Shown: piece by piece, positions 53,626-63,728 of the stretch
How positions within the stretch are numbered: position 1 is the stretch's first letter
How the letters are laid out: every line of letters begins with the position of its first letter
From: Roseinatronobacter sp. S2
GTDB taxonomy: Bacteria; Pseudomonadota; Alphaproteobacteria; Rhodobacterales; Rhodobacteraceae
Length of the DNA: 64,000 bases
Reading direction: 5' to 3'
Assembly (NCBI RefSeq): GCF_029581395.1
Contig: NZ_CP121113.1
Coordinates: 1,980,001-2,044,000, forward strand
Notes under the pieces: model-generated
Told to the model about the DNA's origin: nothing
The model's input: only the letters and a program-made list of their open reading frames with translations
The model's database searches: none
Position numbers and translations under genes: made by a program

Positions 53626-54195
53626 TTAATTCTGCGGATCAATCCAGCCGATATTGCCGTCCTCGCGCCGGTAGACGACATTCAGACCGCCATGACGCTC
53701 ATTGCGGAAGACCAGAACTTTTGTATGCGACAATTCCATCTGCATAACGGCTTCCCCTGCGGAACATGATGGAATTCGGGTTTCCATCTCGGCAATGATA
53801 ATCGGCTGAAGCGAGTCTGCTTCGACCGCGCCATCATCTTCATCTGATGCGAGGATATACGAGGGTGCGCCGGCAAATTCAACCGGGCTTGTGCGGTCGC
53901 GGTGATGGTCTTTCAAACGGCGTTTGTAGCGGCGCAGCTGCTTGTCCAGCTTTTCGCGGCAAGCTTCAAAAGCGGCATATATTTCATGGGCTTGCGCCTT
54001 TGCCTGCGCGGTCAGTCCAGTGGACAGATGAAAAGTGGCTTCACACACGAAAAGATGGGCATCTTTGGAAAAGACGACCACGGCTTCGGTCGGGCGCTGT
54101 TGGTATTTTTCGACCAGTTCGCCGAATTCGGCCTTCACATGGGTTTGCAGGGCTTCACCGATTTCAATATGTCTGCCACTAATCTGATAGCGCAT
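53626..54195 (-). CDS. hpf: Long-form ribosome hibernation promoting factor
   Basis: A 189-residue ribosome-associated inhibitor that helps make inactive 100S ribosomes in stationary phase. The N-terminal S30AE fold covers about residues 1-100 (MRYQISGRHIEIGEALQTHV, KDAHLFVCEATFHLSTG), and the C-terminal dimerisation domain is near 125-185 (SHTKVLVFRNERHGGLNVVYRREDGNIGWIDP). The frame opens at 54324, but MRYQISG at 54195 is the family N-terminus. The 200 bases before it hold a TTGACA at 54352-54347 but no convincing -10. Confidence 0.93.
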   Translation of the reverse strand: MRYQISGRHIEIGEALQTHVKAEFGELVEKYQQRPTEAVVVFSKDAHLFVCEATFHLSTGLTAQAKAQAHEIYAAFEACREKLDKQLRRYKRRLKDHHRDRTSPVEFAGAPSYILASDEDDGAVEADSLQPIIIAEMETRIPSCSAGEAVMQMELSHTKVLVFRNERHGGLNVVYRREDGNIGWIDPQN

Positions 54196-54395
54196 GCGCC
54201 TCTCCTTGCTAAAAAGCGGGTAGGCGGGGCCTGTCCCGCGGGGTAATTCTGCGCTTTTCGCACCAGTGCCCGAAACAGATTTTTCATCCCTGACGCTCAC
54301 CGGTGGATTGCCTGTTTTGACCATTTGGCGCTTAATGGGGGTATCTTGTCAATGCTTTCGACCAACTCTTTGTGCAGGCAGGCGGGGGTCCGCGT

Positions 54396-55193
54396 TCAGT
54401 CCAGCCGAAACTCTGCCCCAAGATAAACGCGGCGCACATCTTCATCGGCGACGACCTCGGCGGGGGTGCCGCTTTTCAGGACACTGCCATCATGCAAGAT
54501 ATAGGCACGGTCCACGATGGCCAGTGTTTCGCGCACATTGTGGTCGGTGATCAGCACGCCCAGCCCGCGGGTTTTCAGATCCGCCACCAAGGCGCGAATC
54601 TCGCCCACGGCAATCGGGTCCACCCCGGCGAAGGGTTCGTCCAGCAGCACATAGCGCGGATTCGCCGCCAGCGCGCGCGCGATTTCCGCGCGCCGCCGTT
54701 CCCCACCCGATAACGCAAGGGCAGCCTGATCGCGCAGATGTTCGATGGAGAATTCCTGTAACAGATCTTCCAGCCTGTCGCGCCGCGCTCGTTTGTCAGG
54801 CACGCGCAGTTCCAGAACCGACATGATGTTCTGTGCCACACTCAGCCCGCGAAAGATCGACATTTCCTGCGGCAGATACCCCAGCCCCAGACGTGCGCGG
54901 CGAAACAACGGCAGGCCCGTGGCATCGCGCCCGTCAATGCGCACTGTGCCCCCTTCATGTTTGACGATTCCCGCAATGCAGTAAAAGCAGGTTGTCTTGC
55001 CACACCCGTTCGGCCCAAGCAGCGCCACCACTTCACCGGGATGCAGCGTCAGCGACACATCCTTGATGATGACGCGCTTGCCATAGCGTTTCTGAAGATG
55101 CGTGATTTCCAGCTTCTGGCCGCTGGCCGGACTGCCATCAGCCGCCGCAGACGGCAGGGGGGCGTTCTTGTCGATTATCGGTTGATCGGTCAT
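54396..55193 (-). CDS. lptB: LPS export ABC transporter ATPase
   Basis: LptB (265 residues) powers LptFG to pull LPS from the inner membrane to the Lpt bridge. It has Walker A GPNGCGKTT, signature LSGGERRR and Walker B VLLDEPFAGVDP, with the LptB-type VLITDHNVRETLAIVDRAYIL at the end. The N-terminus carries about 25 extra low-complexity residues. It is last in the rnd-lptC-lptA-lptB run. The rpoN gene often found after lptB in other Proteobacteria is absent; hpf follows. Confidence 0.95.
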   Translation of the reverse strand: MTDQPIIDKNAPLPSAAADGSPASGQKLEITHLQKRYGKRVIIKDVSLTLHPGEVVALLGPNGCGKTTCFYCIAGIVKHEGGTVRIDGRDATGLPLFRRARLGLGYLPQEMSIFRGLSVAQNIMSVLELRVPDKRARRDRLEDLLQEFSIEHLRDQAALALSGGERRRAEIARALAANPRYVLLDEPFAGVDPIAVGEIRALVADLKTRGLGVLITDHNVRETLAIVDRAYILHDGSVLKSGTPAEVVADEDVRRVYLGAEFRLD

Positions 55194-55200
55194 TGCAGCG

Positions 55201-55704
55201 TCAGGGATTGGTCTGGATCAGGGTGCGCACATTCCCTTCCATCCGGCCCTGTTCGGTGTTCAGATCGACAAACAGCGTGTCACCCGTCAGGACATTCTGC
55301 CCTTGCGTCAGCAACACTGACCCTTGCATGCGCACAGTCCCGGCCGCAACTTCATATATAGCGGTCTGCCCTTCGGCGGCTTCATCTGCGGTAACCAGTG
55401 TGACGCCGCCATATGCTTCCAGCCGTTCGATTCTGTTGTCCCCGGCCGCGTCATAAATGATTCTGATTTCAGGGGCGGACAGCCGCATATCGCCCTGTCC
55501 CAGCACAGCGTCGCCGGTGAATATGGTTTCGCCTGTCTGGTTGTTGACTTGCAGGTTTTCGGACGTGATCTCGACCGGCAGGCCGCGAACATTTTGCAAT
55601 CCCGAAAAACTCAGCCCTGTGCCTTGTGCCGAAACCTGGAATGGCTGCGCTGTAAGGGCAAGTCCAACCCCAAGAATAAAGCCCAAGATCCTGCGCTGAT
55701 GCAC
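55201..55704 (-). CDS. lptA: Periplasmic LPS bridge protein LptA
   Basis: LptA (167 residues) forms the periplasmic bridge that carries LPS to the outer membrane. A signal peptide (HQRRILGFILGVGLALTAQ) is followed by the OstA-like beta-jellyroll: VEITSENLQVNNQTGETIFT, GDAVLGQGDMRLSAPEI and VTADEAAEGQTAIYEV. The GTG at 55704 follows AGGGAG; the longer frame from 55782 overlaps lptC. It starts 13 bases after lptC stops and ends 7 bases before lptB. Confidence 0.88.
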   Translation of the reverse strand: MHQRRILGFILGVGLALTAQPFQVSAQGTGLSFSGLQNVRGLPVEITSENLQVNNQTGETIFTGDAVLGQGDMRLSAPEIRIIYDAAGDNRIERLEAYGGVTLVTADEAAEGQTAIYEVAAGTVRMQGSVLLTQGQNVLTGDTLFVDLNTEQGRMEGNVRTLIQTNP

Positions 55705-55717
55705 TATGCCTGCTCCC

Positions 55718-56341
55718 TTAATCTGCCGGAATATATAGAAGCCTGACATCACCGACGAAATCAAGCAGATATCCGTTTTCACCGCTTTCCAATGGTGTGA
55801 TCGTCAGGGATTGCGCGCTGATTTCACCAGGCGGCCCATGACCGAAAACACCGCCGGTGCCTTCAATTCTGGACCGGTCCAGAAAAGTCCGTAGCATCGG
55901 CATGGTTATCACATACCCGCTTTCGTCTTCCAGTTCCACCGTGCCGGTCATCGTCAGCAGGTTTGCCATCTGGTCCAGATGCCCATGCTCGGACCGGAAC
56001 GCAACTGTGCCATCGACGCCGAATTCTGCTGTTCCATCAGGGTCTTCCAGCGTCAGTTCCACCGGATCACCCGGTTGCGGGTTCGCGGGCGACCGCACCG
56101 TGCGTGCATCAATGGTTATGGCCGTGCCATCGGTTGTGACGGTCGCAAAACGTGCAGTACCGATGCGCGGCTCGCGTGTCAGTTCCTCAATGTCCAGATT
56201 TGCCAGCGCAACGGCCTGACTGGGATCAACGCTGCGCGACACCAGAAAGATTGTGGACAACAGCAGTAACGCCCCGAATGGCAACACCAGACGCAATGTC
56301 AGGGACAGGCCGGAGCGCCAATTTGTTGGGGTGCGCGACAT
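55718..56341 (-). CDS. lptC: LPS export membrane-anchored protein LptC
   Basis: LptC (207 residues) links the LptBFG complex to LptA. A single membrane anchor is near residues 15-35 (LRLVLPFGALLLLSTIFLVS) and the rest is a beta-rich periplasmic domain (RIGTARFATVTTDGTAITI, LTMTGTVELEDESGYVITMP, GVFGHGPPGEISAQSL). Sequence is weakly conserved in this family, so position between rnd and lptA supports the call. Confidence 0.88.
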   Translation of the reverse strand: MSRTPTNWRSGLSLTLRLVLPFGALLLLSTIFLVSRSVDPSQAVALANLDIEELTREPRIGTARFATVTTDGTAITIDARTVRSPANPQPGDPVELTLEDPDGTAEFGVDGTVAFRSEHGHLDQMANLLTMTGTVELEDESGYVITMPMLRTFLDRSRIEGTGGVFGHGPPGEISAQSLTITPLESGENGYLLDFVGDVRLLYIPAD

Positions 56342-56355
56342 TTCAGGGACAGGCC

Positions 56356-56967
56356 TTAATGCGAGAATATGTCGATGTCGGGCCAGCCTGTCAGGTCCAG
56401 TTCCGCCCGCGTTGGCAAAAAGTCGAAACAGCGTTGCGCCAGATCACTGCGCCCTTCGCGTTCCAGCATGGCATCCAGAATATCGCGCAGACGGTGCAGA
56501 TACAGCACATCTGACGCGGCATAATCCTGCTGCGCCTGAGTGAGTTTCGCAGCCCCCCAGTCCGAACTTTGTTGCTGTTTGGAAATATCCACGCCCAGAA
56601 GTTCGGTCAGCAGGTTTTTCAGCCCGTGGCGGTCCGTATAGGTGCGCACCAGTTTCGATGCGATCTTGGTGCAATAGACCGGCGCCGTGGTCACCCCGTA
56701 GCTGTGACGCAACAGCGCAATATCAAAGCGTCCGAAATGGAACAGCTTCAGCGTGTCGGGGTCCGTCAGCAACCGTGCCAGATTGGGCGCAGGCTGAATA
56801 TCACGCGCCACCTGCACCAGATGCGCATGCCCGTTTCCGTCGGACAGCTGCACCACACATAGCCGGTCACGATGCGGGTGCAGCCCCATCGATTCGCAAT
56901 CGATTGCAACAACAGGGCCAAGCTTCAGATCATCCGGCAGGTCATGGGCATACAAGTGAACAGTCAT
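56356..56967 (-). CDS. Ribonuclease D-like 3'-5' exonuclease
   Basis: A 203-residue DEDDy exonuclease domain alone, without the HRDC domains of RNase D. Motifs: VAIDCESMGL (DxE; Cys replaces the more common Thr), FHFGRFDIALLRH, and the C-terminal Y-x3-D in DYAASDVLYLHRLRD. Short Rnd proteins of this type precede lptC in Rhodobacterales and may process small RNAs or tRNA ends. It is the first gene of the lpt run, 14 bases before lptC. Confidence 0.88.
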   Translation of the reverse strand: MTVHLYAHDLPDDLKLGPVVAIDCESMGLHPHRDRLCVVQLSDGNGHAHLVQVARDIQPAPNLARLLTDPDTLKLFHFGRFDIALLRHSYGVTTAPVYCTKIASKLVRTYTDRHGLKNLLTELLGVDISKQQQSSDWGAAKLTQAQQDYAASDVLYLHRLRDILDAMLEREGRSDLAQRCFDFLPTRAELDLTGWPDIDIFSH

Positions 56968-57102
56968 CGGCGCCTTCCATTACAGCTTTGTGCGGGGCTA
57001 GGCGGGAATGGCGTGGAAATCAAGACATATGACATCGCAACACTGCCGCAAAGTCATGTTGATGTGATGTTAATTGTGCTTTGTGCAACAGCCGGGCGCT
57101 GT

Positions 57103-57798
57103 ATGATGGATGATATGACAGATTCTGCTCCGAAAACACTACTGCGCAAGACCGCAGGCTATACCCGTGCGGAACAACGTGCGGATGCGGCTGTGCATGT
57201 CATCGGCGTGCTTGGGGCCATTGTTGCGGTTCCGCTTATTATTGGCGCGGCGTTACTGTTTGGCCATGACAGCGATCAGCCGTGGGCGTTTGTGGCCGTT
57301 TCGGTGTATGGGCTGGCGTTTCTGGCCATGATCAGCGCATCCGCGCTGTATAACCTGACACCAAATGCGGGGTTGAACTGGCTGTTCCGGCGGCTGGACC
57401 ATTCGGCCATTTATATCAAGATCGCGGGCACATATACGCCATTCACGCTGATACCGGGGCAGGGCCTTTGGCTGATGATGGGGCTGTGGGGGGCCGCGCT
57501 ATGCGGGGTGGTCCTGAAATGCCTGTCGCCCGAACGGTTTCGCTGGGCAGCCCTTGCGTTGTATCTGGGTATGGGCTGGGTCGGTGTGCTGATATTGCCG
57601 CAAATGCTGGCAAGCCTGCCGCTGGCAACCGTTATTCTGATTATCGCGGGCGGTGTGGTCTACACCTTGGGGGTGGGGTTCTACCTGTCAACGCGGTTGC
57701 TGTTTCACTACGCCATCTGGCATGTTTTCGTGCTTGCCGCGTCATTCCTGTTTTATGCAGCCGTGATGGTGCTGGTTGTGAACGGGACCGTGCACTGA
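57103..57798 (+). CDS. Hemolysin III / YqfA-family membrane protein
   Basis: A 231-residue seven-helix membrane protein of the PAQR/HlyIII superfamily. Signatures: NWLFRRLDHSAIYIKIAGTYTPF (first metal-site His) and LFHYAIWHVFVLAASFLFYA (last two His). The family has metal-dependent hydrolase relatives, but bacterial members have no agreed role. ATGs at 57103, 57106 and 57115 are possible; none has a strong RBS. It converges with the GDPD gene, 2 bases apart. Confidence 0.82.
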   Translation: MMDDMTDSAPKTLLRKTAGYTRAEQRADAAVHVIGVLGAIVAVPLIIGAALLFGHDSDQPWAFVAVSVYGLAFLAMISASALYNLTPNAGLNWLFRRLDHSAIYIKIAGTYTPFTLIPGQGLWLMMGLWGAALCGVVLKCLSPERFRWAALALYLGMGWVGVLILPQMLASLPLATVILIIAGGVVYTLGVGFYLSTRLLFHYAIWHVFVLAASFLFYAAVMVLVVNGTVH

Positions 57799-57800
57799 CC

Positions 57801-58571
57801 TTAAGCGGGGTGTATTCTGGCCATCACATCATTCAGCACGCTTGGTCTGTCCGTCATCAGCCCGTCAACGCCCCAGTCCAGCAAGGTCTGCATCTGTGCG
57901 CTGTCATTCACGGTCCAGACCTGAACATGAACCCCGCGACGATGGGCCGCTTTCAAAAAGCGCGGCGTGACCAGCGGAATGCCCCGCCAGTTCAGCGGCA
58001 CCTGCACAACGGCAAAATCGTCCAGCGCAAGCGGCAGGCCCCAACCGGCAGCCCATAGCCGTGCAACCTGCATATGCGCAGGCGACCACAACAGATCCGG
58101 TCCCAGCAATTGGCGCGCGTGATCTGTGCGCGCGGGGTCAAACGCCCCGACGCACACCCGTTCCAGCGCGTTCAGGCGGGTGATCACGCGGGCCAATGGC
58201 GCAACAACGTCCAGCGACTTGGCCTCGATCGCGATAAAAAGGTCTGGAAATTCTTCCAGAATATTCTCTAGGCGCGGGATGGATGCACCGTTTCTGGTGC
58301 GAATGGTCTGCAATTCTGCCCAGCGTGTCGCGGCAATCTGGCGCGTATCACCACAAATGCGGTGCAGGCTGTCGTCATGATGGACCACAACAACCCCGTC
58401 GCTGGTGGCATGCACGTCCAGCTCGACATGCGTATAGCCCAGTTCAACCGCATGCCGGAACGCAGGCAGGGTGTTTTCCTCGGCTTCCAGCGCGCCGCCG
58501 CGGTGGGCAAAACAGCGCGCGCCGGGGCTGGTCAGAAAGGGGTGGGTGCTTAATCGTGCCATGGGCGGCAT
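57801..58571 (-). CDS. Glycerophosphodiester phosphodiesterase family protein
   Basis: A 256-residue cytosolic enzyme of the GDPD/UgpQ type that hydrolyses glycerophosphodiesters to glycerol-3-phosphate. Catalytic and metal residues are in CFAHRGGALEAEENTLPAF, THVELDVHATSDGVVVVHHDD and IAIEAKSLD. The ATG at 58571 has AAGG at good spacing; another ATG at 58562 is possible. Divergent from the xdhC-like gene across 155 bases with no clear motif. Confidence 0.9.
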   Translation of the reverse strand: MPPMARLSTHPFLTSPGARCFAHRGGALEAEENTLPAFRHAVELGYTHVELDVHATSDGVVVVHHDDSLHRICGDTRQIAATRWAELQTIRTRNGASIPRLENILEEFPDLFIAIEAKSLDVVAPLARVITRLNALERVCVGAFDPARTDHARQLLGPDLLWSPAHMQVARLWAAGWGLPLALDDFAVVQVPLNWRGIPLVTPRFLKAAHRRGVHVQVWTVNDSAQMQTLLDWGVDGLMTDRPSVLNDVMARIHPA

Positions 58572-58726
58572 TTTGCGCCTTTTGCGCGCGGTGTCGAGTG
58601 GGGTGAGATGCGCGGGCGCAGAAAATCCTGTCCGCACGGCGTGCCATCTCATCCTAAAGGACAGATTTGCCAAGGGGCATCGTCAATGCAATGGTGTGTC
58701 CTGTCGCAGCAAGCAGGGCCAGAATC

Positions 58727-59716
58727 ATGCGCTATCGCCACGATCAGATTCCCGAAATCGCCCTAGGCTGGCATCACGACGGGCGCGGGGCAGCGCTTGC
58801 AACCGTGATCCAGACATGGGGGTCCGCGCCGCGTCAGGCGGGCAGCCAGCTTGCAATTTCAGGTGATGGCGAAATCATGGGGTCGGTGTCTGGCGGCTGT
58901 GTCGAAGGCGCGGTCGTGATGGAAGCATTGGACGCGTTGCGCGCAGGCACGCCGCGCATTGTGGAATTCGGGGTCAGCGATGACACGGCGTTTGAAGTGG
59001 GGCTTGCCTGCGGGGGCACCATCCGCATTCTGGTAGAACCCGTTGGCGACACAGCGCCCGCGCTGCCACCCGCCCTGCTGTCCGATATTGTCGCGGCCCG
59101 TGCCACGCGCCGCGCGGTCGCATGTGTGACGGATCTGGTGACATGGGCGCGCTGGCTTGCGGGGCCAAACGACAGCAAGCTTGCAGCGCAGTTCCGCGCT
59201 GACCGGTCTGGCCTGAATGATGCAGGCCAACTGGTCACGCTGCACAACCCGCCCTTGCGGCTGGTGGTCGTAGGCGCCGTGCATATCGCGCAGGCGCTGC
59301 TGCCCATGGCGCGGCTGGCGGGCTATGATCCGGTATTGGTAGACCCGCGCGAAGCGTTCGGTGCGCAGGCGCGCTTTCCGGCTGAGAGTATATCCCATGA
59401 CTGGCCTGATGACGCACTGGCCGCCATCGGGCTGGATGCGCGCAGTGCGGTTGTCACGCTGACGCATGATTCTAAGCTGGATGATCCGGCCATCATTGCG
59501 GCGCTGCAATCAGATGTGTTTTATCTGGGCTGTCTGGGGTCCACGCGCACCCATGCCAAACGGCTGGAGCGGCTGCGCGCCGCCGGTCTGGATGATGCGC
59601 AACTGTCGCGTATTCATGCGCCCGTGGGGCTGAATATCGGTGCCAGAACACCGGCAGAAATTGCGGTGGCAACGCTTGCGCAGATCACACAGGCGCTGCG
59701 GGGCGCGCGGGCATGA
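58727..59716 (+). CDS. XdhC-like molybdenum-cofactor insertion factor
   Basis: A 329-residue protein of the XdhC/CoxI family, which delivers mature molybdopterin cofactor to xanthine dehydrogenase or CO dehydrogenase-type enzymes. The N-terminal XdhC domain has GSAPRQAGSQLAI, GSVSGGCVEGAVV and LACGGTIRILVEP; the C-terminal Rossmann domain has LVVVGAVHIAQALLPMARLAGYD. The ATG at 58727 follows CAGGG. It overlaps the next gene by 4 bases (ATGA) and so belongs to the cox cluster. Confidence 0.88.
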   Translation: MRYRHDQIPEIALGWHHDGRGAALATVIQTWGSAPRQAGSQLAISGDGEIMGSVSGGCVEGAVVMEALDALRAGTPRIVEFGVSDDTAFEVGLACGGTIRILVEPVGDTAPALPPALLSDIVAARATRRAVACVTDLVTWARWLAGPNDSKLAAQFRADRSGLNDAGQLVTLHNPPLRLVVVGAVHIAQALLPMARLAGYDPVLVDPREAFGAQARFPAESISHDWPDDALAAIGLDARSAVVTLTHDSKLDDPAIIAALQSDVFYLGCLGSTRTHAKRLERLRAAGLDDAQLSRIHAPVGLNIGARTPAEIAVATLAQITQALRGARA

Positions 59717-60726
59717 AATTCGGCCCCGTTCCGCTGTCACTGGCCGAAGGGGCCATTCTGGCGCATTCCGTAACGCTTGATACAGGCCGCTTGCGCAAGG
59801 GAACGCAGTTGACGGACAAGGACGTGACCACCCTGCGCGCGGCGGGGCTGGACCATGTGACGGTCGCGCGGCTGGACCCTGAGGACATCAGCGAAGATGC
59901 CGCAGCGCTTGCTGTGGCGCAGGCATTGGTGCCCGCTCCGGCCGCGTGCGGGTTGGCGCTGAAACCGGTTGGCACAGGGCGGGTCAATATCGTGGCGTTG
60001 GGCGCGGGCGTGCTGCGTGTTGCGGGGCCGCAGATCAATGCGCTGAATGCGGTTGACCCTGCCATCACCTGCGCGACCCTGCCGGATTTCATGCGCCTTG
60101 ATCCCGGCGGCATGGTCGCCACGGTCAAGATCATTCCTTATGGCGTGGCGCGTGCCGCGGTGGCGCAGGCATGCGCTGCGGGGCAGGGCGCGTTACGCGT
60201 ATTGCCGCCATTGCTGAAATCGGCCAGCTTGATTCAGACATGGGTGGACCCGTCCGCAGATGGCCGCAAGGGGCATGCCGCGACCAAAGCGCGGCTGGAC
60301 CGGCTGGGTGTCGCGCTGGATGCAGGCGCGATGGTTGCGCACCGCATTGACGCGCTTGCGCAGGCATTGGCGCAGGCAAGCGGGGATCTGCTGCTGGTGC
60401 TGACAGGGTCCGCGACATCGGACCTGTATGACACCGCCCCCGAAGCGCTGCGCCGTGCAGGCGGGCAGGTGATGCATTTCGGCATGCCGGTTGATCCGGG
60501 CAATCTGCTGTTTGTGGGGCAGCTTGGGGGGCGTCCCGTCATCGGCCTGCCCGGTTGCGCCAAAAGCCCTGCGCTGAATGGCGCCGACTGGGTTCTGGAA
60601 CGCATAATCTGCGGGCTGGGCGTCACTGCCGCCGACATCATGGGCATGGGGGTGGGTGGCTTGCTGAAGGAAATTCCGACCCGCCCGCGCCCGCGCCGCC
60701 ATGGCGAAACGCCCGCGCGCGACTAA
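59713..60726 (+). CDS. Molybdopterin-binding protein (MoeA/MobA-like)
   Basis: A 337-residue protein. Its N-terminal part ([42 protein letters not shown]) resembles the SAF/MoeA-type opening, and the middle has the MoCF fold segment [28 protein letters not shown]. Proteins of this kind sit in molybdenum hydroxylase clusters and may ferry cofactor; the exact role is unproven. Coupled to the XdhC-like gene by ATGA and 73 bases ahead of coxS. Confidence 0.82.
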   Translation: MKFGPVPLSLAEGAILAHSVTLDTGRLRKGTQLTDKDVTTLRAAGLDHVTVARLDPEDISEDAAALAVAQALVPAPAACGLALKPVGTGRVNIVALGAGVLRVAGPQINALNAVDPAITCATLPDFMRLDPGGMVATVKIIPYGVARAAVAQACAAGQGALRVLPPLLKSASLIQTWVDPSADGRKGHAATKARLDRLGVALDAGAMVAHRIDALAQALAQASGDLLLVLTGSATSDLYDTAPEALRRAGGQVMHFGMPVDPGNLLFVGQLGGRPVIGLPGCAKSPALNGADWVLERIICGLGVTAADIMGMGVGGLLKEIPTRPRPRRHGETPARD

Positions 60727-60799
60727 GCCTAAGGTGGCATATGCGGACTGGAAATTTTCGTGTTTAACTTGCATCCAAGCGACATATGGGAGGAGCCAG

Positions 60800-61285
60800 A
60801 TGACCAAGGTAACAATGACAGTGAATGGCCGGCAGATGTCCGCAGATACGGAAGGGCGCACATTGCTGTCCAGCTATCTGCGCGATCTTCTGGGCCTGAC
60901 AGGCACGCATGTGGGCTGCGATACCAGCCAATGCGGGGCCTGTGTGGTGCTGGTGGACGGCAAGGCGGTAAAATCCTGCACGGCTTTTGCCGGTGATCTG
61001 GACGGGGCCGAGGTTACAACGGTTGAAGGTATGGCAAACCCTGACGGCAGCCTTGGGCGTATCCAGCAGGCGTTTCAGGATTATCACGGGCTGCAATGCG
61101 GCTTCTGCACGCCCGGCATGGTCATGTCCACTGCCGCGCTGCTGGCCGATAACCCCACGCCCACAGAAGAGGAAGTTCGCCACTATCTGGAAGGCAATAT
61201 TTGCCGCTGCACCGGATACCAGAACATCGTGCGGGCGGTCATGGCCGCATCAGGGCAGGATGCGGCCACGCTTGCCGCCGAATAA
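60800..61285 (+). CDS. Molybdenum hydroxylase iron-sulfur subunit, CoxS type
   Basis: A 161-residue subunit with two [2Fe-2S] clusters. The plant-type cluster uses C40, C45, C48 and C60; the second uses C100, C103, C135 and C137, in QCGFCTPGM and NICRCTGY. It passes electrons from the molybdenum site of CoxL to the FAD of CoxM. The ATG at 60800 follows GGGAGGAG. It is the first of coxS-coxL-coxM, in the SLM order of form II. Confidence 0.93.
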   Translation: MTKVTMTVNGRQMSADTEGRTLLSSYLRDLLGLTGTHVGCDTSQCGACVVLVDGKAVKSCTAFAGDLDGAEVTTVEGMANPDGSLGRIQQAFQDYHGLQCGFCTPGMVMSTAALLADNPTPTEEEVRHYLEGNICRCTGYQNIVRAVMAASGQDAATLAAE

Positions 61286-61341
61286 ATTTATTTGGTGCAT
61301 GTCGTCCATGCGCCGCCACCAGATTTCTTGAGGAGGAAGAA

Positions 61342-63714
61342 ATGCCCAAAGATGACGGCATTGGCGCCAGCACAAAACGGCGCGAGGATGTGCGGTTTCT
61401 GACAGGGAACGGCAAATATACAGATGACATAAACCTGCGCGGGCAATCCTATGTGCATTTCCTGCGCTCGGATGTGGCGCATGGGCGCATCAATGGGATC
61501 GACACATCTGCCGCCGAAGCAATGGATGGCGTGCTGAAGGTGTTTACCGCCGCTGATTTCGAATCTGCGGGCGGTCTGCCTTGTGGCTGGCAGGTGACGG
61601 ACCGTTTCGGGCAGGTGATGCAGGAACCAAAACACCCTATCCTGGCCGAAGGCAAAGTGCGCCATGTGGGTGACCCGATTGCGGCAGTGGTGGCCGAAAC
61701 CTACGAACAGGCGAGAGATGCGGCCGAGGCGATCGAGGTTGACATTGAAGCGCTGGAGCCGGTGATCGACATGAAAGCCGCGCTGGCCGAGGGCGCGACC
61801 AAAGTGCATGACGACCTGACCAGCAACCTTTGCTATGACTGGGGCTTTGTCGAGGACAACAAGGACGCGGTGAATGCGGCGTTTGAAAGTGCCACGCATG
61901 TCGTGTCGTTGGAATTGACCAATAACCGCCTTGTCGCCAATCCGATGGAACCGCGCGTGGCCGTGGGCGATTATGACCCTTGGGGCGACAGTCACACGCT
62001 TTATACCACCAGCCAGAATCCGCATGTCATCCGGCTGCTGATGGGCGCGTTCGTTCTGAACATCCCCGAACACAAGCTGCGCGTGGTGGCCCCTGATGTG
62101 GGCGGCGGGTTCGGGTCGAAAATTTATCACTATGCGGAAGAAGCCTTTTGCACCTATGCGGCGAAAGTGCTGAAGCGACCCGTTAAATGGACATCATCGC
62201 GGTCCGAGGCATTCATTTCCGATGCGCATGGCCGCGACCACAAGACGAAAATCGAACTGGCGCTGGATGCAGACCACAATTTCACCGCACTGCGCACCGA
62301 AACCTATGCGAATATGGGGGCGTATCTGTCCACCTTTGCACCGTCGATCCCTACATGGCTGCACGGCACCCTGATGGCGGGCAATTACCGCACGCCGCTG
62401 ATTTACGTCAACGTCAAGGCAGTGTTCACCAACACAGTGCCGGTGGATGCATATCGCGGGGCAGGGCGGCCCGAAGCCACGTTCCAGATTGAACGACTTG
62501 TGGACAAGGCCGCGCGCGAACTGGGCGTGGACCCGATTGAGTTGCGCCGCAAGAATTTCATCAAGGCCGACCAGTTCCCGTATCAGACGCCGGTTGCGGT
62601 GGTCTATGACACGGGCAATTACGACGCCACAATGGACAAGATGCTGGAATTGTCGGACTACGCAAATTTCGAAAAACGCATGGCGGAAAGCAAAGCGCGC
62701 GGCAAGTTGCGTGGTTTTGGCATTGCCCATTACATTGAAGCCTGCGGTATTGCGCCGTCAAACCTTGTGGGCCAGTTGGGTGCGCGGGCGGGCCTTTATG
62801 AATCGGCATCCGTTCGGGTGAATGCAACAGGGTCGATCAGTGTCTATACCGGCAGCCACAGCCACGGGCAGGGGCATGAAACCAGCTTTGCCCAAGTGGT
62901 CGCTGAAATGATCGGGATTGATGCCAACAGCATTGAAATCCACCATGGCGACACGTCGAACACACCGATGGGCATGGGCACCTACGGGTCACGGTCCTTG
63001 GCCGTGGGCGGGTCCGCCATTGTGAAAGCCACGAACAAGATCATCGACAAGGCCAAGAAAATCGCAGCCCATCTGCTGGAAGCCGCGCCGGAAGATATTG
63101 AACTGAAAGATGGCAAATTCAGCGTGGCGGGCACGGACAAATCGGTGGATTGGTCGGGTGTGACACTGGCGGCCTATGTGCCCCATAACTACCCGCTGGA
63201 AGATCTGGAACCGGGGCTGGAGGAGACGGCGTTTTACGACCCGTCGAACTTCACCTACCCATCCGGCGCCTATGGGTGCGAGATTGAGCTGGACCCCGAG
63301 ACCGGCAAGATCGACATTCTGCGCTTCATCGCCGCAGATGATTTCGGCAATATCGTCAACCCGATGATTGTCGAAGGGCAGGTGCATGGTGGTCTGGCCC
63401 AAGGGATCGGGCAGGCGCTTCTGGAAAACTGTGTCTATGATGATCAGGGCCAGCTTCTGTCCGGCAGTTTCATGGACTACACCATGCCCCGCGCCGATGA
63501 TGTGCGCGGCTTCACGGTGGACCATAGCTGCATTACGCCCTGCACGCATAACCCGCTGGGTGTAAAAGGTTGCGGCGAGGCGGGCGCGATCGGGTCACCG
63601 CCAGCTGTGGTCAATGCGGCGATTGATGCGCTGCACCGCGCGGGTCATACCCATGTCACTCATATCGATATGCCCCTGACGCCCGCGCGCGTCTGGGCGG
63701 CGATCAACGGCTAA
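61342..63714 (+). CDS. Molybdenum hydroxylase large subunit, form II CoxL
   Basis: A 790-residue molybdopterin-cytosine-dinucleotide binding subunit. The active-site signature reads AYRGAGR (370-376), which is form II, not the AYXCSFR of true CO dehydrogenase, so CO oxidation is doubtful and another hydroxylation substrate is possible. The start ATG at 61342 follows AGGAGGAAG. The C-terminal [12 protein letters not shown] holds the catalytic Glu. Part of the coxSLM cluster with its maturation factors upstream. Confidence 0.9.
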   Translation: MPKDDGIGASTKRREDVRFLTGNGKYTDDINLRGQSYVHFLRSDVAHGRINGIDTSAAEAMDGVLKVFTAADFESAGGLPCGWQVTDRFGQVMQEPKHPILAEGKVRHVGDPIAAVVAETYEQARDAAEAIEVDIEALEPVIDMKAALAEGATKVHDDLTSNLCYDWGFVEDNKDAVNAAFESATHVVSLELTNNRLVANPMEPRVAVGDYDPWGDSHTLYTTSQNPHVIRLLMGAFVLNIPEHKLRVVAPDVGGGFGSKIYHYAEEAFCTYAAKVLKRPVKWTSSRSEAFISDAHGRDHKTKIELALDADHNFTALRTETYANMGAYLSTFAPSIPTWLHGTLMAGNYRTPLIYVNVKAVFTNTVPVDAYRGAGRPEATFQIERLVDKAARELGVDPIELRRKNFIKADQFPYQTPVAVVYDTGNYDATMDKMLELSDYANFEKRMAESKARGKLRGFGIAHYIEACGIAPSNLVGQLGARAGLYESASVRVNATGSISVYTGSHSHGQGHETSFAQVVAEMIGIDANSIEIHHGDTSNTPMGMGTYGSRSLAVGGSAIVKATNKIIDKAKKIAAHLLEAAPEDIELKDGKFSVAGTDKSVDWSGVTLAAYVPHNYPLEDLEPGLEETAFYDPSNFTYPSGAYGCEIELDPETGKIDILRFIAADDFGNIVNPMIVEGQVHGGLAQGIGQALLENCVYDDQGQLLSGSFMDYTMPRADDVRGFTVDHSCITPCTHNPLGVKGCGEAGAIGSPPAVVNAAIDALHRAGHTHVTHIDMPLTPARVWAAING

Positions 63715-63728
63715 GGGAGCAGAAAGTC

